From Nocardioides humi (GTDB taxonomy: Bacteria; Actinomycetota; Actinomycetes; Propionibacteriales; Nocardioidaceae), in NCBI RefSeq assembly GCF_006494775.1, contig NZ_CP041146.1, positions 3,658,001 through 3,722,000 of the forward strand: a stretch of DNA of 64,000 bases, in the 5' to 3' direction. The notes below the pieces were generated by a model. That model worked only from the letters and a program-made list of their open reading frames with translations. It was not told the DNA's origin and did no database searches. The stretch's first letter is position 1. Each line of letters begins with the position of its first letter. The position numbers were made by a program, and so were the translations under genes. Shown piece by piece: positions 1 through 8,554 of the stretch.

Positions 1-709
1 GCCGGCTGTCGGCGAGGCCCGCCACCGCGTTGGTCGCGGCCAGCACGCTCTCGCCGAGCAGGACGATCGCGAAGAGGCCGTAGCGCTCGGCGATGTGGTG
101 GGGGTGCCAGGAGGTGCCGCCGGCGCGCTCGGCCCACACCGGCAGCGCCATCTCCAGCCCGGCGAGCACGACGAAGGACCCGAGGTCGCCGGCGACGCCG
201 CCGCCCAGGAACAGGCGGAGCAGCCAGAGTCCCTGGAGCACCGAGATCCCGGCGGCGTACCGGAGGGCGGTACGCCGGCCCGGCCGGTGCTGGACGGCGG
301 CGCGCAGCCAGAGGCTCACCAGGCCCAGGCGCATCACCACGTAGCCGATCGTCACGGTGACGAGGTGGCCGGACGCGAAGCTGTCGCCCACGCCGGCCGC
401 CAGGACCAGCACGCCGGCCATCTGCACGAAGGTGGCGATGCGGTAGGCGACGTCGTCGGTGTCGTACGCCGAGGTGAACCAGGTGAAGTTCATCCACGCC
501 CACCAGATGGCGAAGAAGGCCATCGTGAAGGCGGCGTACCCGCCGGCGACCCGGCCGTGGACCACCTGCTCGGCCAGGTTCGCGGAGGTCTGGGCGACGG
601 CGACGACGAAGGTCAGGTCGACGAGGAGCTCCAGGGGCGTCGCCACCCGGTGGCGCTCGTCGGTGGTCCTCGCGCGCATGGGCAGGTGCAGGGGAGTACG
701 CGTCCTCAC
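1..709 (-). CDS. Low temperature requirement protein A (LtrA) family membrane protein, partial
   Basis: The reverse strand encodes a membrane protein that runs off the left edge of the window, so the C-terminal part is missing. The visible part starts with PLELLVDLTFVVAVAQ, has several hydrophobic segments, and near the edge carries HIAERYGLFAIVLLGES, the hallmark of the LtrA family (multi-pass proteins of poorly known function). The start is taken as GTG at 709, which has a GGAG five bases upstream; an in-frame ATG at 679 is the alternative. It is divergent from the next gene. Family assignment is firm, function is not known. Confidence 0.8.
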   Translation of the reverse strand, partial: MRTRTPLHLPMRARTTDERHRVATPLELLVDLTFVVAVAQTSANLAEQVVHGRVAGGYAAFTMAFFAIWWAWMNFTWFTSAYDTDDVAYRIATFVQMAGVLVLAAGVGDSFASGHLVTVTIGYVVMRLGLVSLWLRAAVQHRPGRRTALRYAAGISVLQGLWLLRLFLGGGVAGDLGSFVVLAGLEMALPVWAERAGGTSWHPHHIAERYGLFAIVLLGESVLAATNAVAGLADSR

Positions 710-855
710 GTGCGCTCCGACCGGACAGGCCGCCGATCCGTGACATCCGGCGCGCAGTGATAGGACACGGCGCCGGGCTGTCACAGCCGCCGTGCGTCCA
801 CGGTCGGTTGATCGCAAGTCCCACAGACCGTCACCGAACTCCCGAAGGAGACATC

Positions 856-1635
856 ATGCGCATCGCCATCGCCGGCGCGACCGGACTGGTCGGGTCGTCC
901 CTCGCCCGGGCGGCCGAAGCCGCCGGCCACCAGGTCGTCCCGCTCGCCAAGGAGACCGGCTTCGACATCCTCCGGCCCGACGGCCTGGTCGAGGCCCTCG
1001 AAGGAGCCGACGCCGTCGTCGACGTCATGCAGAGTCCCACGCTCGACGAGGCGGAGGCCACGGCCTTCTTCACCGAGGCGTCCCGGAACCTCGGCACGGC
1101 CGCCGCCCAGGCCGGCGTCGGCCGCTCGGTCGTGCTGTCGATCATCGGCGTCGACCGGATCGCCGCGACCGACGAGGAGGCGGGCACCGGCTTCGACGGC
1201 TACTACCGCGCGAAGTACGCGCAGGAGCAGGCCACCGCCGCCCACGCCCCCTCGCCGCACGTCGTGCGGTCGACGCAGTTCCACGACATCGCCCGGCAGG
1301 CCATCGGCTGGGGCAGGGACGGCGACCGCACGGTGGTCCCCGACCTGGTGACCCAGCCCGTCGCGGTCGACGCGATGGTGCAGGTCCTCCTCGGCGTCGC
1401 CACCGGCGAGATCGCCGGCGACCTGAACGAGGTGGGCGGTCCGGGCCGGGAGTCGCTGACCGCGATGTCGACCGCGTTCGCGCGCTCGACGGGCGACACC
1501 GTCGAGGTGACCGCGGGACCGGTCGGCGACCTGGTCCGGGACGGCGTCCTGCTGCCCGGGGAGGGGGCTCACCTGGTGGGCCCGTCGTTCGCGGAGTGGC
1601 TCGCCGGCGTGGCCGCCGCCACGGCGGCCCGCTGA
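856..1635 (+). CDS. NAD(P)-binding atypical SDR / NmrA-like oxidoreductase
   Basis: A 259-residue protein that opens with a Rossmann nucleotide-binding motif (GATGLVGSSLARAA) and resembles NAD(P)H-binding sugar-epimerase-like or NmrA-like proteins. The later VVRSTQFHDIA segment is typical of this group, in which the usual SDR catalytic Tyr-Lys pair is often missing. ATG 856 is chosen because GAAGGAG lies just upstream; the frame is open further upstream but has no better start. The gene at 3359 is a clear paralogue with the same VVDxxxSPS-type and VRSTQF segments. The substrate is unknown. It stands alone, with a hairpin downstream. Confidence 0.75.
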   Translation: MRIAIAGATGLVGSSLARAAEAAGHQVVPLAKETGFDILRPDGLVEALEGADAVVDVMQSPTLDEAEATAFFTEASRNLGTAAAQAGVGRSVVLSIIGVDRIAATDEEAGTGFDGYYRAKYAQEQATAAHAPSPHVVRSTQFHDIARQAIGWGRDGDRTVVPDLVTQPVAVDAMVQVLLGVATGEIAGDLNEVGGPGRESLTAMSTAFARSTGDTVEVTAGPVGDLVRDGVLLPGEGAHLVGPSFAEWLAGVAAATAAR

Positions 1636-1794
1636 CCGAGCGTCGTACCGCCGCCGGCGAGAGCCCGGCGGAGAGCACCCGGAGCGAAGGTCGAGTCGCA
1701 GGTAAGGACGAGTCCGACCGGGTTTCACCGGGGCGGCGCACGCCGCCACGCCGGAAGCAGAGAGCGATTGGACCCGCTCGTCACCTTCCCTCCG

Positions 1795-1826
1795 TGCCGC
1801 AGGGCCTCGTCCGAGGTCCTGCGGCA
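1795..1826 (+). terminator. Strong hairpin between two genes
   Basis: TGCCGCAGG and CCTGCGGCA, with inner arms CCTCG and CGAGG, form a nearly perfect stem with a two-base loop and one G-T position. It lies 160 bases after the oxidoreductase stop and 21 bases before the next ATG. There is no T tract, so it may be a GC-type terminator or a leader structure. Confidence 0.5.
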
Positions 1827-1847
1827 CGCCACGTGAGAGGACACGAC

Positions 1848-2387
1848 ATGTCACGCGTCATCGAGACCTCGCGGCTGACCCTGCGGCCGTGGCGGGCTGT
1901 GGACCACCCGTCCGCGAGCAGGGTCTACGGATCGCCCGCGGTGCACTCGCGGCTGGATCCGCGGCTGTCCCTGTCGACTCCGGCGGCGCTCCGCAGGACG
2001 CTGGTCCGCTGGTCCGCCGAGGACGGCCGGCCGGTGCCGGAGGGTCACTGGGCGGTCGAGCTGAGCGAGGGCGGGCGGGTCGTCGGCGGCCTGTCCCTCC
2101 AGTTCGTGCCGTCGGCCGACGGGGACCTGACCATCGCCTGGGCGCTGGCGCCCGCGGCCTGGGGTCGCGGGTACGCCGCCGAGGCGGCCGAGGGACTCAT
2201 CGACTGGGCGCTGCACGAGGGTCCGGTGACCGAGGTCTTCGCCATCGTGCAGCTCGACAACGAGCGCGCGTCCGCCACCGCTCGCCGGATCGGCATGGAG
2301 TGGATCGGCGAGTCAGGGGATGCGGAGCGCCGGCAGCAGGTCTTCCGGATGCGCCACGGCCAGCTGTCCGTCGCGGAGCACGCGTGA
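1848..2387 (+). CDS. GNAT-family N-acetyltransferase (RimJ-like)
   Basis: A 179-residue protein beginning TSRLTLRPWRAVDHP, the usual start of RimJ/RimL-type acetyltransferases. The acetyl-CoA binding region is AWGRGYAAEAAEGLIDWA, followed by the RIGMEWIGE segment. Such enzymes acetylate protein N-termini or small amines using acetyl-CoA; the acceptor cannot be told here. ATG 1848 has GAGAGG upstream. Its 3' end overlaps by 75 bases the convergent gene 2313-2945, which encodes a second acetyltransferase of the same subfamily, so this looks like an inverted pair of paralogues. Confidence 0.8.
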   Translation: MSRVIETSRLTLRPWRAVDHPSASRVYGSPAVHSRLDPRLSLSTPAALRRTLVRWSAEDGRPVPEGHWAVELSEGGRVVGGLSLQFVPSADGDLTIAWALAPAAWGRGYAAEAAEGLIDWALHEGPVTEVFAIVQLDNERASATARRIGMEWIGESGDAERRQQVFRMRHGQLSVAEHA

Positions 2388-2945
2388 CCGCGCTGCCTCC
2401 TTCAGCAGCGACGGCAGCAGGTCGGCGCGCCTGAGGCGGTAGACCTGGAGCCGGAGCCGGTGGAACTTGTCGGTCTCGCCGACCCACTCCATGCCCAGGC
2501 GCCGTGCCGTCGCGGCGGCGCGCCGGTTGCGGGGGCGGACCAGGGCCAGCAGCTCGTCGACGGGGCTGCGGTCGAGCACCGCGACGGCCAGTGCCCGGGC
2601 GGCCTCGGCGGCGTACCCGCGACCCCAGGCCGCGGGTGCCAGCTGCCATGCCAGCTCGTAGTCGCCGTCGCCGGTCCCGAGGTCGCGGACGGCCACGCCG
2701 CCCACGACGTCGTCGCCGCCGCGGGACGTGATCGCCCAGTGCCCGACCGGCTCGCCGGGCACGCCCGTCTCCGCCTGCCAGCGGACGATCGTCCGCGTCA
2801 TCTCCGTCTCGTCGGGCACGGGCGGGAGCGCGGGCGCCAGCCAGCGCGCGACCTGCGGATCACCGAAGATCCGCGTCGCCGCGGGCGCGTCGGCGCGACG
2901 CCAGGGCCGCAGGGACAGGCGTGGTGTGGTGATCGGCTGGTCCAT
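2313..2945 (-). CDS. GNAT-family N-acetyltransferase (RimJ-like)
   Basis: A 210-residue protein starting MDQPITTPRLSLRPWRRAD, with the acetyl-CoA site AWGRGYAAEAARALA and the RRLGMEWVGETD segment. It is a paralogue of the convergent gene 1848-2387 and its last 25 codons overlap it on the opposite strand. The C-terminus is about 30 residues longer than its partner. ATG 2945 gives the natural family start; the upstream ribosome binding site is weak. The acceptor substrate is unknown. Confidence 0.75.
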   Translation of the reverse strand: MDQPITTPRLSLRPWRRADAPAATRIFGDPQVARWLAPALPPVPDETEMTRTIVRWQAETGVPGEPVGHWAITSRGGDDVVGGVAVRDLGTGDGDYELAWQLAPAAWGRGYAAEAARALAVAVLDRSPVDELLALVRPRNRRAAATARRLGMEWVGETDKFHRLRLQVYRLRRADLLPSLLKEAARSRVLRDGQLAVAHPEDLLPALRIP

Positions 2946-3079
2946 GCCCGGAACGACCGCGGCGCGGCAGGTCCCGTGACAGCGCCGCCGGACGACGGTG
3001 CCGTCACGCGTGCGCGCCGATCCCGGTCGACGGTGTGTCCCCGGCGACCTGCCGGGGCCCGCACCGAAGGAGCAGACCG

Positions 3080-3247
3080 ATGACGGAGCGAGAGCACCTG
3101 CACGCCGAGCTCGACCTGGAGCTCGCCCGCCTGGCCTCGGCCGAGGCCCGCGCCGGCGTGGAGGAGGTGGAGCTGCGGGCGTACGGCGTCCGGCTCCGCA
3201 GCCTCCATGCGGCGGTGATGGTGGTCGAGGAGGCGCCCGGAGGCTGA
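3080..3247 (+). CDS. Small hypothetical protein, helical
   Basis: A 55-residue protein (MTEREHLHAELDLELARLAS...) with a good GAAGGAG ribosome binding site eight bases before the ATG. It is acidic, rich in Ala, Glu and Leu, and likely to be alpha-helical; there is no signal or membrane segment. I do not recognise a family. It sits alone between the acetyltransferase and a regulated oxidoreductase gene. The ribosome binding site and codon pattern support translation, but the call is tentative. Confidence 0.45.
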   Translation: MTEREHLHAELDLELARLASAEARAGVEEVELRAYGVRLRSLHAAVMVVEEAPGG

Positions 3248-3293
3248 TCGTCCGCCGGCGCGAGGCGCCGAGGGGCGGCATCCCGAGCCGGTC

Positions 3294-3343
3294 TTGACTC
3301 GGACATTGATTGTCTGAGATAACTAAGACTCAATCTGTCTTAG
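3294..3343 (+). promoter_or_regulatory. Promoter with overlapping palindromic operator
   Basis: TTGACT (3294-3299) and GATAAC (3318-3323), 18 bases apart, look like a vegetative promoter. Directly over the start region lies CTAAGAC-N7-GTCTTAG (3323-3343), a perfect inverted repeat. This AT-richer patch stands out from its surroundings. It suggests repression of the oxidoreductase gene by a TetR- or MarR-type protein that is not encoded nearby. Confidence 0.6.
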
Positions 3344-3358
3344 TAAATGGAGGAAGAG

Positions 3359-4108
3359 ATGAAGATCGTGATCTTCGGTGCCGGCCTGATCGGCGGCCAG
3401 CTGCGGGACCGGCTCGGCGCGGCCGGCCACGACGTCGTCGCGCTCGGCCGTGAGGACGGCATCGACACGACCACCGGCGCCGGCGTGGCCGGCGCGGTCG
3501 CCGGTGCCGACGTCGTGGTCGACCTGACCAACTCGCCCTCGTGGGCCGACGACGACGTGCTCGCGTTCTTCCGGGACTCGACCCGGGAGCTCGTGACCGC
3601 CGAGGCGGAGGCGGGCGTCGGCCACCACGTGATCCTCTCCATCGTGGGCGCCGACCGGCTCACCGACTCCGGCTACATGCGGGCCAAGCTGGCCCAGGAG
3701 GCGGGGGTCGAGGCCGGCTCGGTGCCGTACACCATCGTCCGGTCGACCCAGTTCTTCGAGTTCCTCCCGGGCATCGCCGACTCCACCACCGTCGACGGCG
3801 AGGTCCGGGCCACGCCCGGCCGTCTCCAGCCGATCGCGTCCCAGGACGTCGTGGCCCGGCTGGCCGAGGTCGTCACCGGCGCACCGGTCAACGGCACGCT
3901 CGAGATCGCCGGCCCGGAGGCGCAGGGGATCGACGAGCTCGTCGGTCGTCTCTTCGCGGCCACCGGCGACGAGCGGCGTGTCGTGTCGGACGCCGCGGCC
4001 GGGTACTTCGGTGCCCAGCTCGACGACGTCGCGCTCGTCCCGACGCCGGGCGTCGACGCCTGGATCGGTCCCACGACGCTCGCCGCCTGGCTCCGCGACC
4101 GTGCGTGA
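3359..4108 (+). CDS. NAD(P)-binding atypical SDR / NmrA-like oxidoreductase
   Basis: A 249-residue protein with an N-terminal nucleotide-binding motif (IFGAGLIGGQLRDRL) and the internal VRSTQFFEFLPGIAD segment. It is a paralogue of the gene at 856 and probably arose by duplication. ATG 3359 is preferred over ATG 3347 because GGAGGAAG lies at the right distance before it. The promoter upstream carries a palindromic operator, so expression is probably inducible. The substrate is unknown. MITE-like repeats begin 10 bases after the stop codon. Confidence 0.75.
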   Translation: MKIVIFGAGLIGGQLRDRLGAAGHDVVALGREDGIDTTTGAGVAGAVAGADVVVDLTNSPSWADDDVLAFFRDSTRELVTAEAEAGVGHHVILSIVGADRLTDSGYMRAKLAQEAGVEAGSVPYTIVRSTQFFEFLPGIADSTTVDGEVRATPGRLQPIASQDVVARLAEVVTGAPVNGTLEIAGPEAQGIDELVGRLFAATGDERRVVSDAAAGYFGAQLDDVALVPTPGVDAWIGPTTLAAWLRDRA

Positions 4109-4118
4109 GCACCAAGTA

Positions 4119-4451
4119 CGTGTTTAAGAAGTCCTGATCGTCGCGAGCGTCGCATCCGTCGAGTGGCTCGCCAAGGCCACTTCGTTCAGACCTAGGGCGT
4201 GTCTGGCAAATGCTGTCCGTCGCGAGCGTCGTCCGACGCGTCCGATGGCAAGGCGCCGATGCGAAGGCATACCGGGCGTCTGTCGAGCGTCGGCAACGCC
4301 GCCAGCGTGCGTGTCGGGCGGCGCGCAGCAGGACATGATTTGTCAGACGCGCCCTAGATGCGACGGCGGTCTGGTTGCACCATCGAGCATCTGCACCGCC
4401 GCGAGGCGCCGACGGGGCGGCGCGCAGCAGGCCAGGACCTTCTTCAACACG
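4119..4451. mobile_element. Outer MITE-like element, interrupted by a second element
   Basis: The ends are imperfect inverted repeats: CGTGTTTAAGAAGTCCTG at the left and the complement of CAGGACCTTCTTCAACACG at the right, each flanked by TA. No protein is encoded. A 29-base stretch at 4360-4388 is identical to 36684-36712, and 4171-4193 matches the complement of 63187-63209 with one difference. It is therefore one of at least three related intergenic repeats in this window. TA flanks are typical of IS630/Tc1-type mobilisation (inference); no transposase is present. Confidence 0.65.
4195..4354. mobile_element. Inner MITE-like element nested in another repeat
   Basis: A 160-base segment with terminal inverted repeats of about 24 bases, GGGCGTGTCTGGCAAAT at the left against the complement of ATTTGTCAGACGCGCCC at the right, with few mismatches. 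It is flanked by TA on both sides. It splits the outer element at 4119-4451 in two, so it inserted later. It has no coding capacity. Its centre (CGATGGCAAGGCG) is shared with the repeat at 36.6 kb. Confidence 0.65.
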
Positions 4452-4533
4452 TACCAAGCCTGACTGATGCGAGGATGCTGTCCCTGCCCGCGCCGCTGCG
4501 CGGGCGGGGACGGCTGTCGGAGGGAGTGATCGC

Positions 4534-4986
4534 GTGAGGCTCTCGGCGGGGGTGGAGTGGGCCCTGCACTGCTGCGTGGTGCTCAGCCAGGCCGAGCAGC
4601 CGGTGCCCAGTGCCCGGCTGGCGGAGCTGCACGGCGTCTCGAAGACCTACCTCGCCAAGCACCTGCAGGCCCTCGCCCGTGCGGGGATCGCCCGCCCGAG
4701 CGAGGGCCGGGATGGCGGCTACGTCCTGATGCGGGAGCCCACGCGGATCACGGTCCTCGACGTCGTCCAGGCGATCGACGGCACCGATCCCGCCTTCCGC
4801 TGCACCGAGATCCGCCAGCAGGGTGAGCTCGCGCTGCCGCCCCGGGAGTGCCGTACGCCGTGCGGGATCGCCCGCGTGATGGCGGACGCCGAGCGTGCCT
4901 GGCGCCGGTCGCTGGCGGAGACCACGATCGCCCAGCTGGCAGGGACGCTGGACACCAGCGGCCTGCGGCAGATCCTGGCGACGTAG
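4534..4986 (+). CDS. Rrf2-family transcriptional regulator
   Basis: A 150-residue protein with an N-terminal winged helix typical of Rrf2 proteins (LSAGVEWALHC, then VSKTYLAKHLQALARAGI and EGRDGGYVL). Three cysteines follow in the C-terminal part (FRCTEI, PRECRTPC), the region where Rrf2 proteins such as IscR and NsrR bind an iron-sulfur cluster. It may therefore sense redox state or nitric oxide, but the spacing differs from IscR and cluster binding is inference. GTG 4534 has a strong GGAGGGAG site seven bases upstream. It is convergent with the HpaB gene, and its target is unknown. Confidence 0.8.
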   Translation: MRLSAGVEWALHCCVVLSQAEQPVPSARLAELHGVSKTYLAKHLQALARAGIARPSEGRDGGYVLMREPTRITVLDVVQAIDGTDPAFRCTEIRQQGELALPPRECRTPCGIARVMADAERAWRRSLAETTIAQLAGTLDTSGLRQILAT

Positions 4987-5021
4987 GACCGCGGCTCCGG
5001 ACCAGGCACGCCCGGGCGAGG

Positions 5022-6596
5022 TCACCTCCGGTTGAGGAAGGAGACGTCGTCGTTGCCGATCAGGTCCGGCACGGTCCACCCGTCGAGGTCGTACTCCGCC
5101 ATGCACTGCTCGGCGTACCCGCGCATCCGGTCGGCGGCGCCGGACTGCTCGGCGTTGAGCAGCGCCTCCACCCGGATCTGCTCGTGGTTGCCGGCGTAGT
5201 TCATCTCGTAGAGCTCGTGACGCCCGCCGAACTCCGAGCCGATCGAGTCCCAGATCAGCTTCATCAGCTTGACCCGCTCGACGGCGTCCATGCCGTGCGA
5301 GCCGCGGACGTACTTGTCGAGGTACGGGCGGATGTTCTCGTTCTTGAAGTCGGCGGCGCTCGAGGGCAGGTAGACCAGCGCCGAGCCCAGGTCGCGCATG
5401 ATGATCTCGCGGATCTTCGGGTAGCCCTGGGTCATGAACCAGCGGTAGACCATCCCGTAGTCCAGGTTGGGGAGCAGCGCCCCGTCCTTCCACTCCGCCG
5501 GCTGGGCGACCTGGACGTCGGAGAGCGACCACATCAGGTTGCGCCAGTTGATGACCTCGCCGACCCGTGTCTGCACGCCGCGGAAGTCCTTGGTGCCGGT
5601 GGCCTCGAGCCCCTTGAGCAGCAGCCCGGCCAGGAAGTCGAGCTTGACGGCCAGCCGGGTGACGCCGTGGAAGGTGAGCCGGTGCAGGAAGCCGGAGTGC
5701 GGCAGGAAGCTGCTGGCGGCCTCGGTGTCGCCGTAGATGAGGACGTCCTCCCACGGGACCAGGACCTTGTCCATCACGAAGATGGTGTCGTTCTCGTCCA
5801 GGCGGCTGGAGAGCGGGTAGTCGAACGGCGACCCGGTGACCGCGGCCTGGTTCGTGTACGACGGCCGGCAGATCAGCTTCATGCCCGGCGCGCCCGCGGG
5901 AACCGCGCACACCAGGGCGAACTCGCGCTTCTTGATGGGCAGGCCGTAGTGCGCGATGAAGTTGTAGTTCGTGATCGCCGATCCGGTGGCGACCACCTTC
6001 GCGCCGCTCACGATCAGGCCGGCATCGGTCTCCTTCTCGACGTGCAGGAAGACGTCGCTGACGTCGTCCGGGTTGCGGTGCCGGTCGACGGGCGGGTTGA
6101 TGATGGCGTGGTTCCAGTACGCCAGCGTCTCCTGGGACTCCCGGTACCAGCGCTGCGCGTTGCCGGCGTACTCGCCGTAGAACTCCGAGTTGGCGCCGAG
6201 CGTCCCGAGGAAGCTCGCCTTGTAGTCGGGGCTGCGGCCCATGAAGCCGTAGGTCATCCGCGCCCACTCGGCGATCGCGGTCTGGTCGGCCTTGAGGTCC
6301 TCGATGGTCCGCGGCGTGCGGAAGAACGGGTGCGTGAATCCGTTGCTCCCGGTGTCCGTCGGGGTGGTCAGCACGTCCTGGCGGTCCGGGTCGTGCAGGG
6401 CGTCGTAGAGCCGCGCGGTCATCCGGACCGGGTTCCGGAACGCGGGGTGGGTGGTCACGTCCTCGACGCGCTCGCCGTAGAGGTAGACCTCCCGTCCGTC
6501 CCTCAGGCTCTCGATGTATTCGCTTCCCGTCATCGGGCGGGTCACGCGCTGCGCGACGTCCTCCGCCGACGGTGGAACGGACTCCTGCAGAGTCAT
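5022..6596 (-). CDS. hpaB: 4-hydroxyphenylacetate 3-monooxygenase, oxygenase component (HpaB family), copy 1
   Basis: A 524-residue reduced-flavin-dependent monooxygenase of the HpaB family, which hydroxylates phenols next to the existing hydroxyl using FADH2 and oxygen. Visible family features are [21 protein letters not shown] at the N-terminus (start of that block), [31 protein letters not shown] and [10 protein letters not shown]. It is the closest of the three HpaB copies to classical 4-hydroxyphenylacetate hydroxylase. The flavin reductase gene lies 66 bases upstream on the same strand and would supply the reduced flavin. An AraC gene is divergent from the pair. The true substrate is not determined. 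Confidence 0.85.
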   Translation of the reverse strand: MTLQESVPPSAEDVAQRVTRPMTGSEYIESLRDGREVYLYGERVEDVTTHPAFRNPVRMTARLYDALHDPDRQDVLTTPTDTGSNGFTHPFFRTPRTIEDLKADQTAIAEWARMTYGFMGRSPDYKASFLGTLGANSEFYGEYAGNAQRWYRESQETLAYWNHAIINPPVDRHRNPDDVSDVFLHVEKETDAGLIVSGAKVVATGSAITNYNFIAHYGLPIKKREFALVCAVPAGAPGMKLICRPSYTNQAAVTGSPFDYPLSSRLDENDTIFVMDKVLVPWEDVLIYGDTEAASSFLPHSGFLHRLTFHGVTRLAVKLDFLAGLLLKGLEATGTKDFRGVQTRVGEVINWRNLMWSLSDVQVAQPAEWKDGALLPNLDYGMVYRWFMTQGYPKIREIIMRDLGSALVYLPSSAADFKNENIRPYLDKYVRGSHGMDAVERVKLMKLIWDSIGSEFGGRHELYEMNYAGNHEQIRVEALLNAEQSGAADRMRGYAEQCMAEYDLDGWTVPDLIGNDDVSFLNRR

Positions 6597-6662
6597 CGCT
6601 CGGCTCCTTCGTGTTGATGTGACTTGCGGTGTGGTGCGTCGCCCGGGAGGGCCCGGGACGTC

Positions 6663-7229
6663 TCAGATGCGCTGCTCCAGCAGCGCTGCGGCCTCCGCGA
6701 TCCAGGCCATCGCCGCGGGCGCGTCGCCCGAGCCCTCCCACGGGGCCGGGCCCGGGTCGTGGTGGAGGTCGTGGAACTGGCCGGAGTGGAAGAGCAGCGG
6801 TCGGCCCGCCGCCCGGTGGATCTCCTGGACCTCGCCCAGGAAGAGGGTGTGGTCGCCGCCGTCGTAGGTCCGCCACGGCGTGCACGAGATCGTGGCGAGG
6901 CACCCCGCGAGGACCGGCGCACCGTCGCCGGGCGTGCGCGTGCGCCAGTCGATCTCGTCGACCTGGGGCCGGCCCGCGAAGTGGAGGGCGAGGTCCTGCT
7001 GGTCGCGGTGCAGCACGTTCACCGCGAACGGCACGCCGTCGAGGTAGCTGCTCATCCGGGAGCCGTTGTTGACGCACACCAGGACCAGCGGAGGCTCGAG
7101 GGAGACGCCGGTGAAGGCGTTGACGGTCGCGCCGTGCGCGGTGCCGTCCGGGGTGTGGCAGGTCACCACGGTGACGCCGGTCGCGAAATGGCCCAGGCAG
7201 TTGCGGAGCTCTCGTGGATCGATGCGCAT
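6663..7229 (-). CDS. hpaC: Flavin reductase (HpaC-like), partner of HpaB copy 1
   Basis: A 188-residue protein of the flavin reductase-like, FMN-binding split-barrel family. The characteristic start is LGHFATGVTVVTCHTPDG, followed by NAFTGVSLEPPLVLVCVN and GGDHTLFLGEV. It uses NAD(P)H to reduce free FAD or FMN for the downstream HpaB. It is about 20 residues longer than many HpaC proteins because of a Pro-rich C-terminal tail. It is the first gene of a two-gene operon with HpaB copy 1, and two direct repeats lie about 75-105 bases upstream of its start. Confidence 0.85.
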   Translation of the reverse strand: MRIDPRELRNCLGHFATGVTVVTCHTPDGTAHGATVNAFTGVSLEPPLVLVCVNNGSRMSSYLDGVPFAVNVLHRDQQDLALHFAGRPQVDEIDWRTRTPGDGAPVLAGCLATISCTPWRTYDGGDHTLFLGEVQEIHRAAGRPLLFHSGQFHDLHHDPGPAPWEGSGDAPAAMAWIAEAAALLEQRI

Positions 7230-7301
7230 CGCGGGTCCTCCGGTTCGTGCGGTGGGTCACGGGGTCCGATCACGGTAGGAACGCGGCGACCCCGGCCACG
7301 A

Positions 7302-7334
7302 GACGGATTGCGCGGCCCGTCGGACGGATTGCGC
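7302..7334. promoter_or_regulatory. AraC-type direct repeats between hpaCB and araC
   Basis: GACGGATTGCGC occurs exactly twice, at 7302-7313 and 7323-7334. The start-to-start distance is 21 bases, two helical turns, as expected for AraC/XylS sites. They lie in the gap between the divergent hpaC-hpaB pair and the AraC gene. Confidence 0.6.
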
Positions 7335-7437
7335 AAAGTCTTCTGTGAGTCGTGTCACCGGGGCCCGAACCCGCTTACGCTGAGGGTCGTAAGACCGTCT
7401 GGTTCAGCGCCGATGAGGCTGTGGCGTAAGGATCTGC

Positions 7438-8514
7438 GTGAGCCGCGAGCCGAGAGATGAAGGAGAGTCCCCCGCCGTCGTGGAGGAGGGACCGGTCGGC
7501 CGTGCCTCCGGGTCGTGGGCCCTCGACCGGATGCCCAACGAGGTGGCGGACGCCGACTTCGGCCTGTTCCGCGACCGCCTGCAGGGCCACTACTACCCGG
7601 CGCGGGTCCGGCCCCTCGACGGCCGCGGCCTGCTCGAGGACCCGCGGCTGTCCGCGGTCGAGCTCGAGCACATCACCATCGGCTACGTGCGGTTCGGCAC
7701 CGCCGTCAGCATCGACGCGGGCGACCTGCTGGGCTACCACGTCGACGTACCCCTGCAGGGCGAGGTGGTCTCCCGCTGCGGCCACGAGGAGACCGTGGCC
7801 AGCCCGCGCCAGGCGGCCGTTTTCTCGCCGCGCCGGCACACCTACGTGCCGGCGTGGGCCAAGGACGCCGCCCAGCTCCTGATCAAGCTGAACCCGCGCA
7901 GCGTCGAGTACGAGCTCGAGGGACTGCTGCGCCGACCGGTCGTGGAGCCGCTGCAGTTCCGGATGGCCATGCCGACGGTCGCCGGTCCCGGACGCGCGTG
8001 GGTCGCCTCCCTGGCCGGCTTCGTGGCGTTCCTCAACAGCGGCTCGGAGGGCGGTCCCGCCGTACGACGGCACGCGGAGCTGCTCGAGCGCAGCCTGATC
8101 AGCGGGCTGCTGCTCGCCCAGCCGCACTCCTACAGCGAGCTCCTGTTCGAGGGCGCCGAGTACCGGGTGCCCAGCTCGGCGGTCGACCGGGTGGTCGACG
8201 CGATCACGTCCTTCCCCGAGCGTCCCTACTCGCTGGCCGACCTGTGCCGGATCGGCTGTGCGAGCGCGCGTGCGCTCCAGACGCAGTTCCAGGAGCGGTT
8301 CGGGATGAGCCCGATGCAGTACCTGCGGCGCGAGCGGCTGATGCGGGCTCGCGCGGAGCTCCGCCAGGGCCAGGGCACGGTCTCCACCGTCGCCTACGGC
8401 TGGGGGTTCTCGAACCTCGGCCGGTTCGCCCGGGCCTACCAGGCGCAGTTCGGCGAGCTGCCGTCCGAGACCCTCGAGAACGCCGTTCGCGGGGGCGCGG
8501 CGTACCGACGGTGA
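7438..8514 (+). CDS. AraC-family transcriptional regulator
   Basis: A 358-residue protein with an N-terminal AraC_binding_2-type sensory domain and a C-terminal double helix-turn-helix (ADLCRIGCASARALQTQFQE, then AYGWGFSNLGRFARAYQAQF, the family signature). GTG 7438 has AAGGA upstream; the conserved part begins near residue 30, so a later start (ATG 7531) is possible. It is divergent from hpaC-hpaB and most likely activates them through the direct repeats at 7302-7334. A second AraC gene of the same type lies at 59631. A strong hairpin overlaps its stop codon. Confidence 0.85.
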   Translation: MSREPRDEGESPAVVEEGPVGRASGSWALDRMPNEVADADFGLFRDRLQGHYYPARVRPLDGRGLLEDPRLSAVELEHITIGYVRFGTAVSIDAGDLLGYHVDVPLQGEVVSRCGHEETVASPRQAAVFSPRRHTYVPAWAKDAAQLLIKLNPRSVEYELEGLLRRPVVEPLQFRMAMPTVAGPGRAWVASLAGFVAFLNSGSEGGPAVRRHAELLERSLISGLLLAQPHSYSELLFEGAEYRVPSSAVDRVVDAITSFPERPYSLADLCRIGCASARALQTQFQERFGMSPMQYLRRERLMRARAELRQGQGTVSTVAYGWGFSNLGRFARAYQAQFGELPSETLENAVRGGAAYRR

Positions 8515-8535
8515 GGTACGCCGCGCCCCCGCGAA
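8486..8535. terminator. Perfect 21-bp hairpin, bidirectional terminator
   Basis: Arms 8486-8506 and 8515-8535 are perfectly complementary with an eight-base loop (8507-8514) that contains the TGA stop of the AraC gene. It lies between two convergent genes and would end transcription of both. Its position argues that the monooxygenase gene should also stop close by, near 8555. Confidence 0.75.
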
Positions 8536-8554
8536 GGGGAGTCCGGTCGGGAGG

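Noticed and set aside
4444..7260. Long reverse-strand open frame of 938 codons over the hpaB-hpaC region
   Set aside because: It is out of frame with two clear conserved genes on the same strand and reads as Arg/Pro-rich sequence, a typical shadow in GC-rich DNA.
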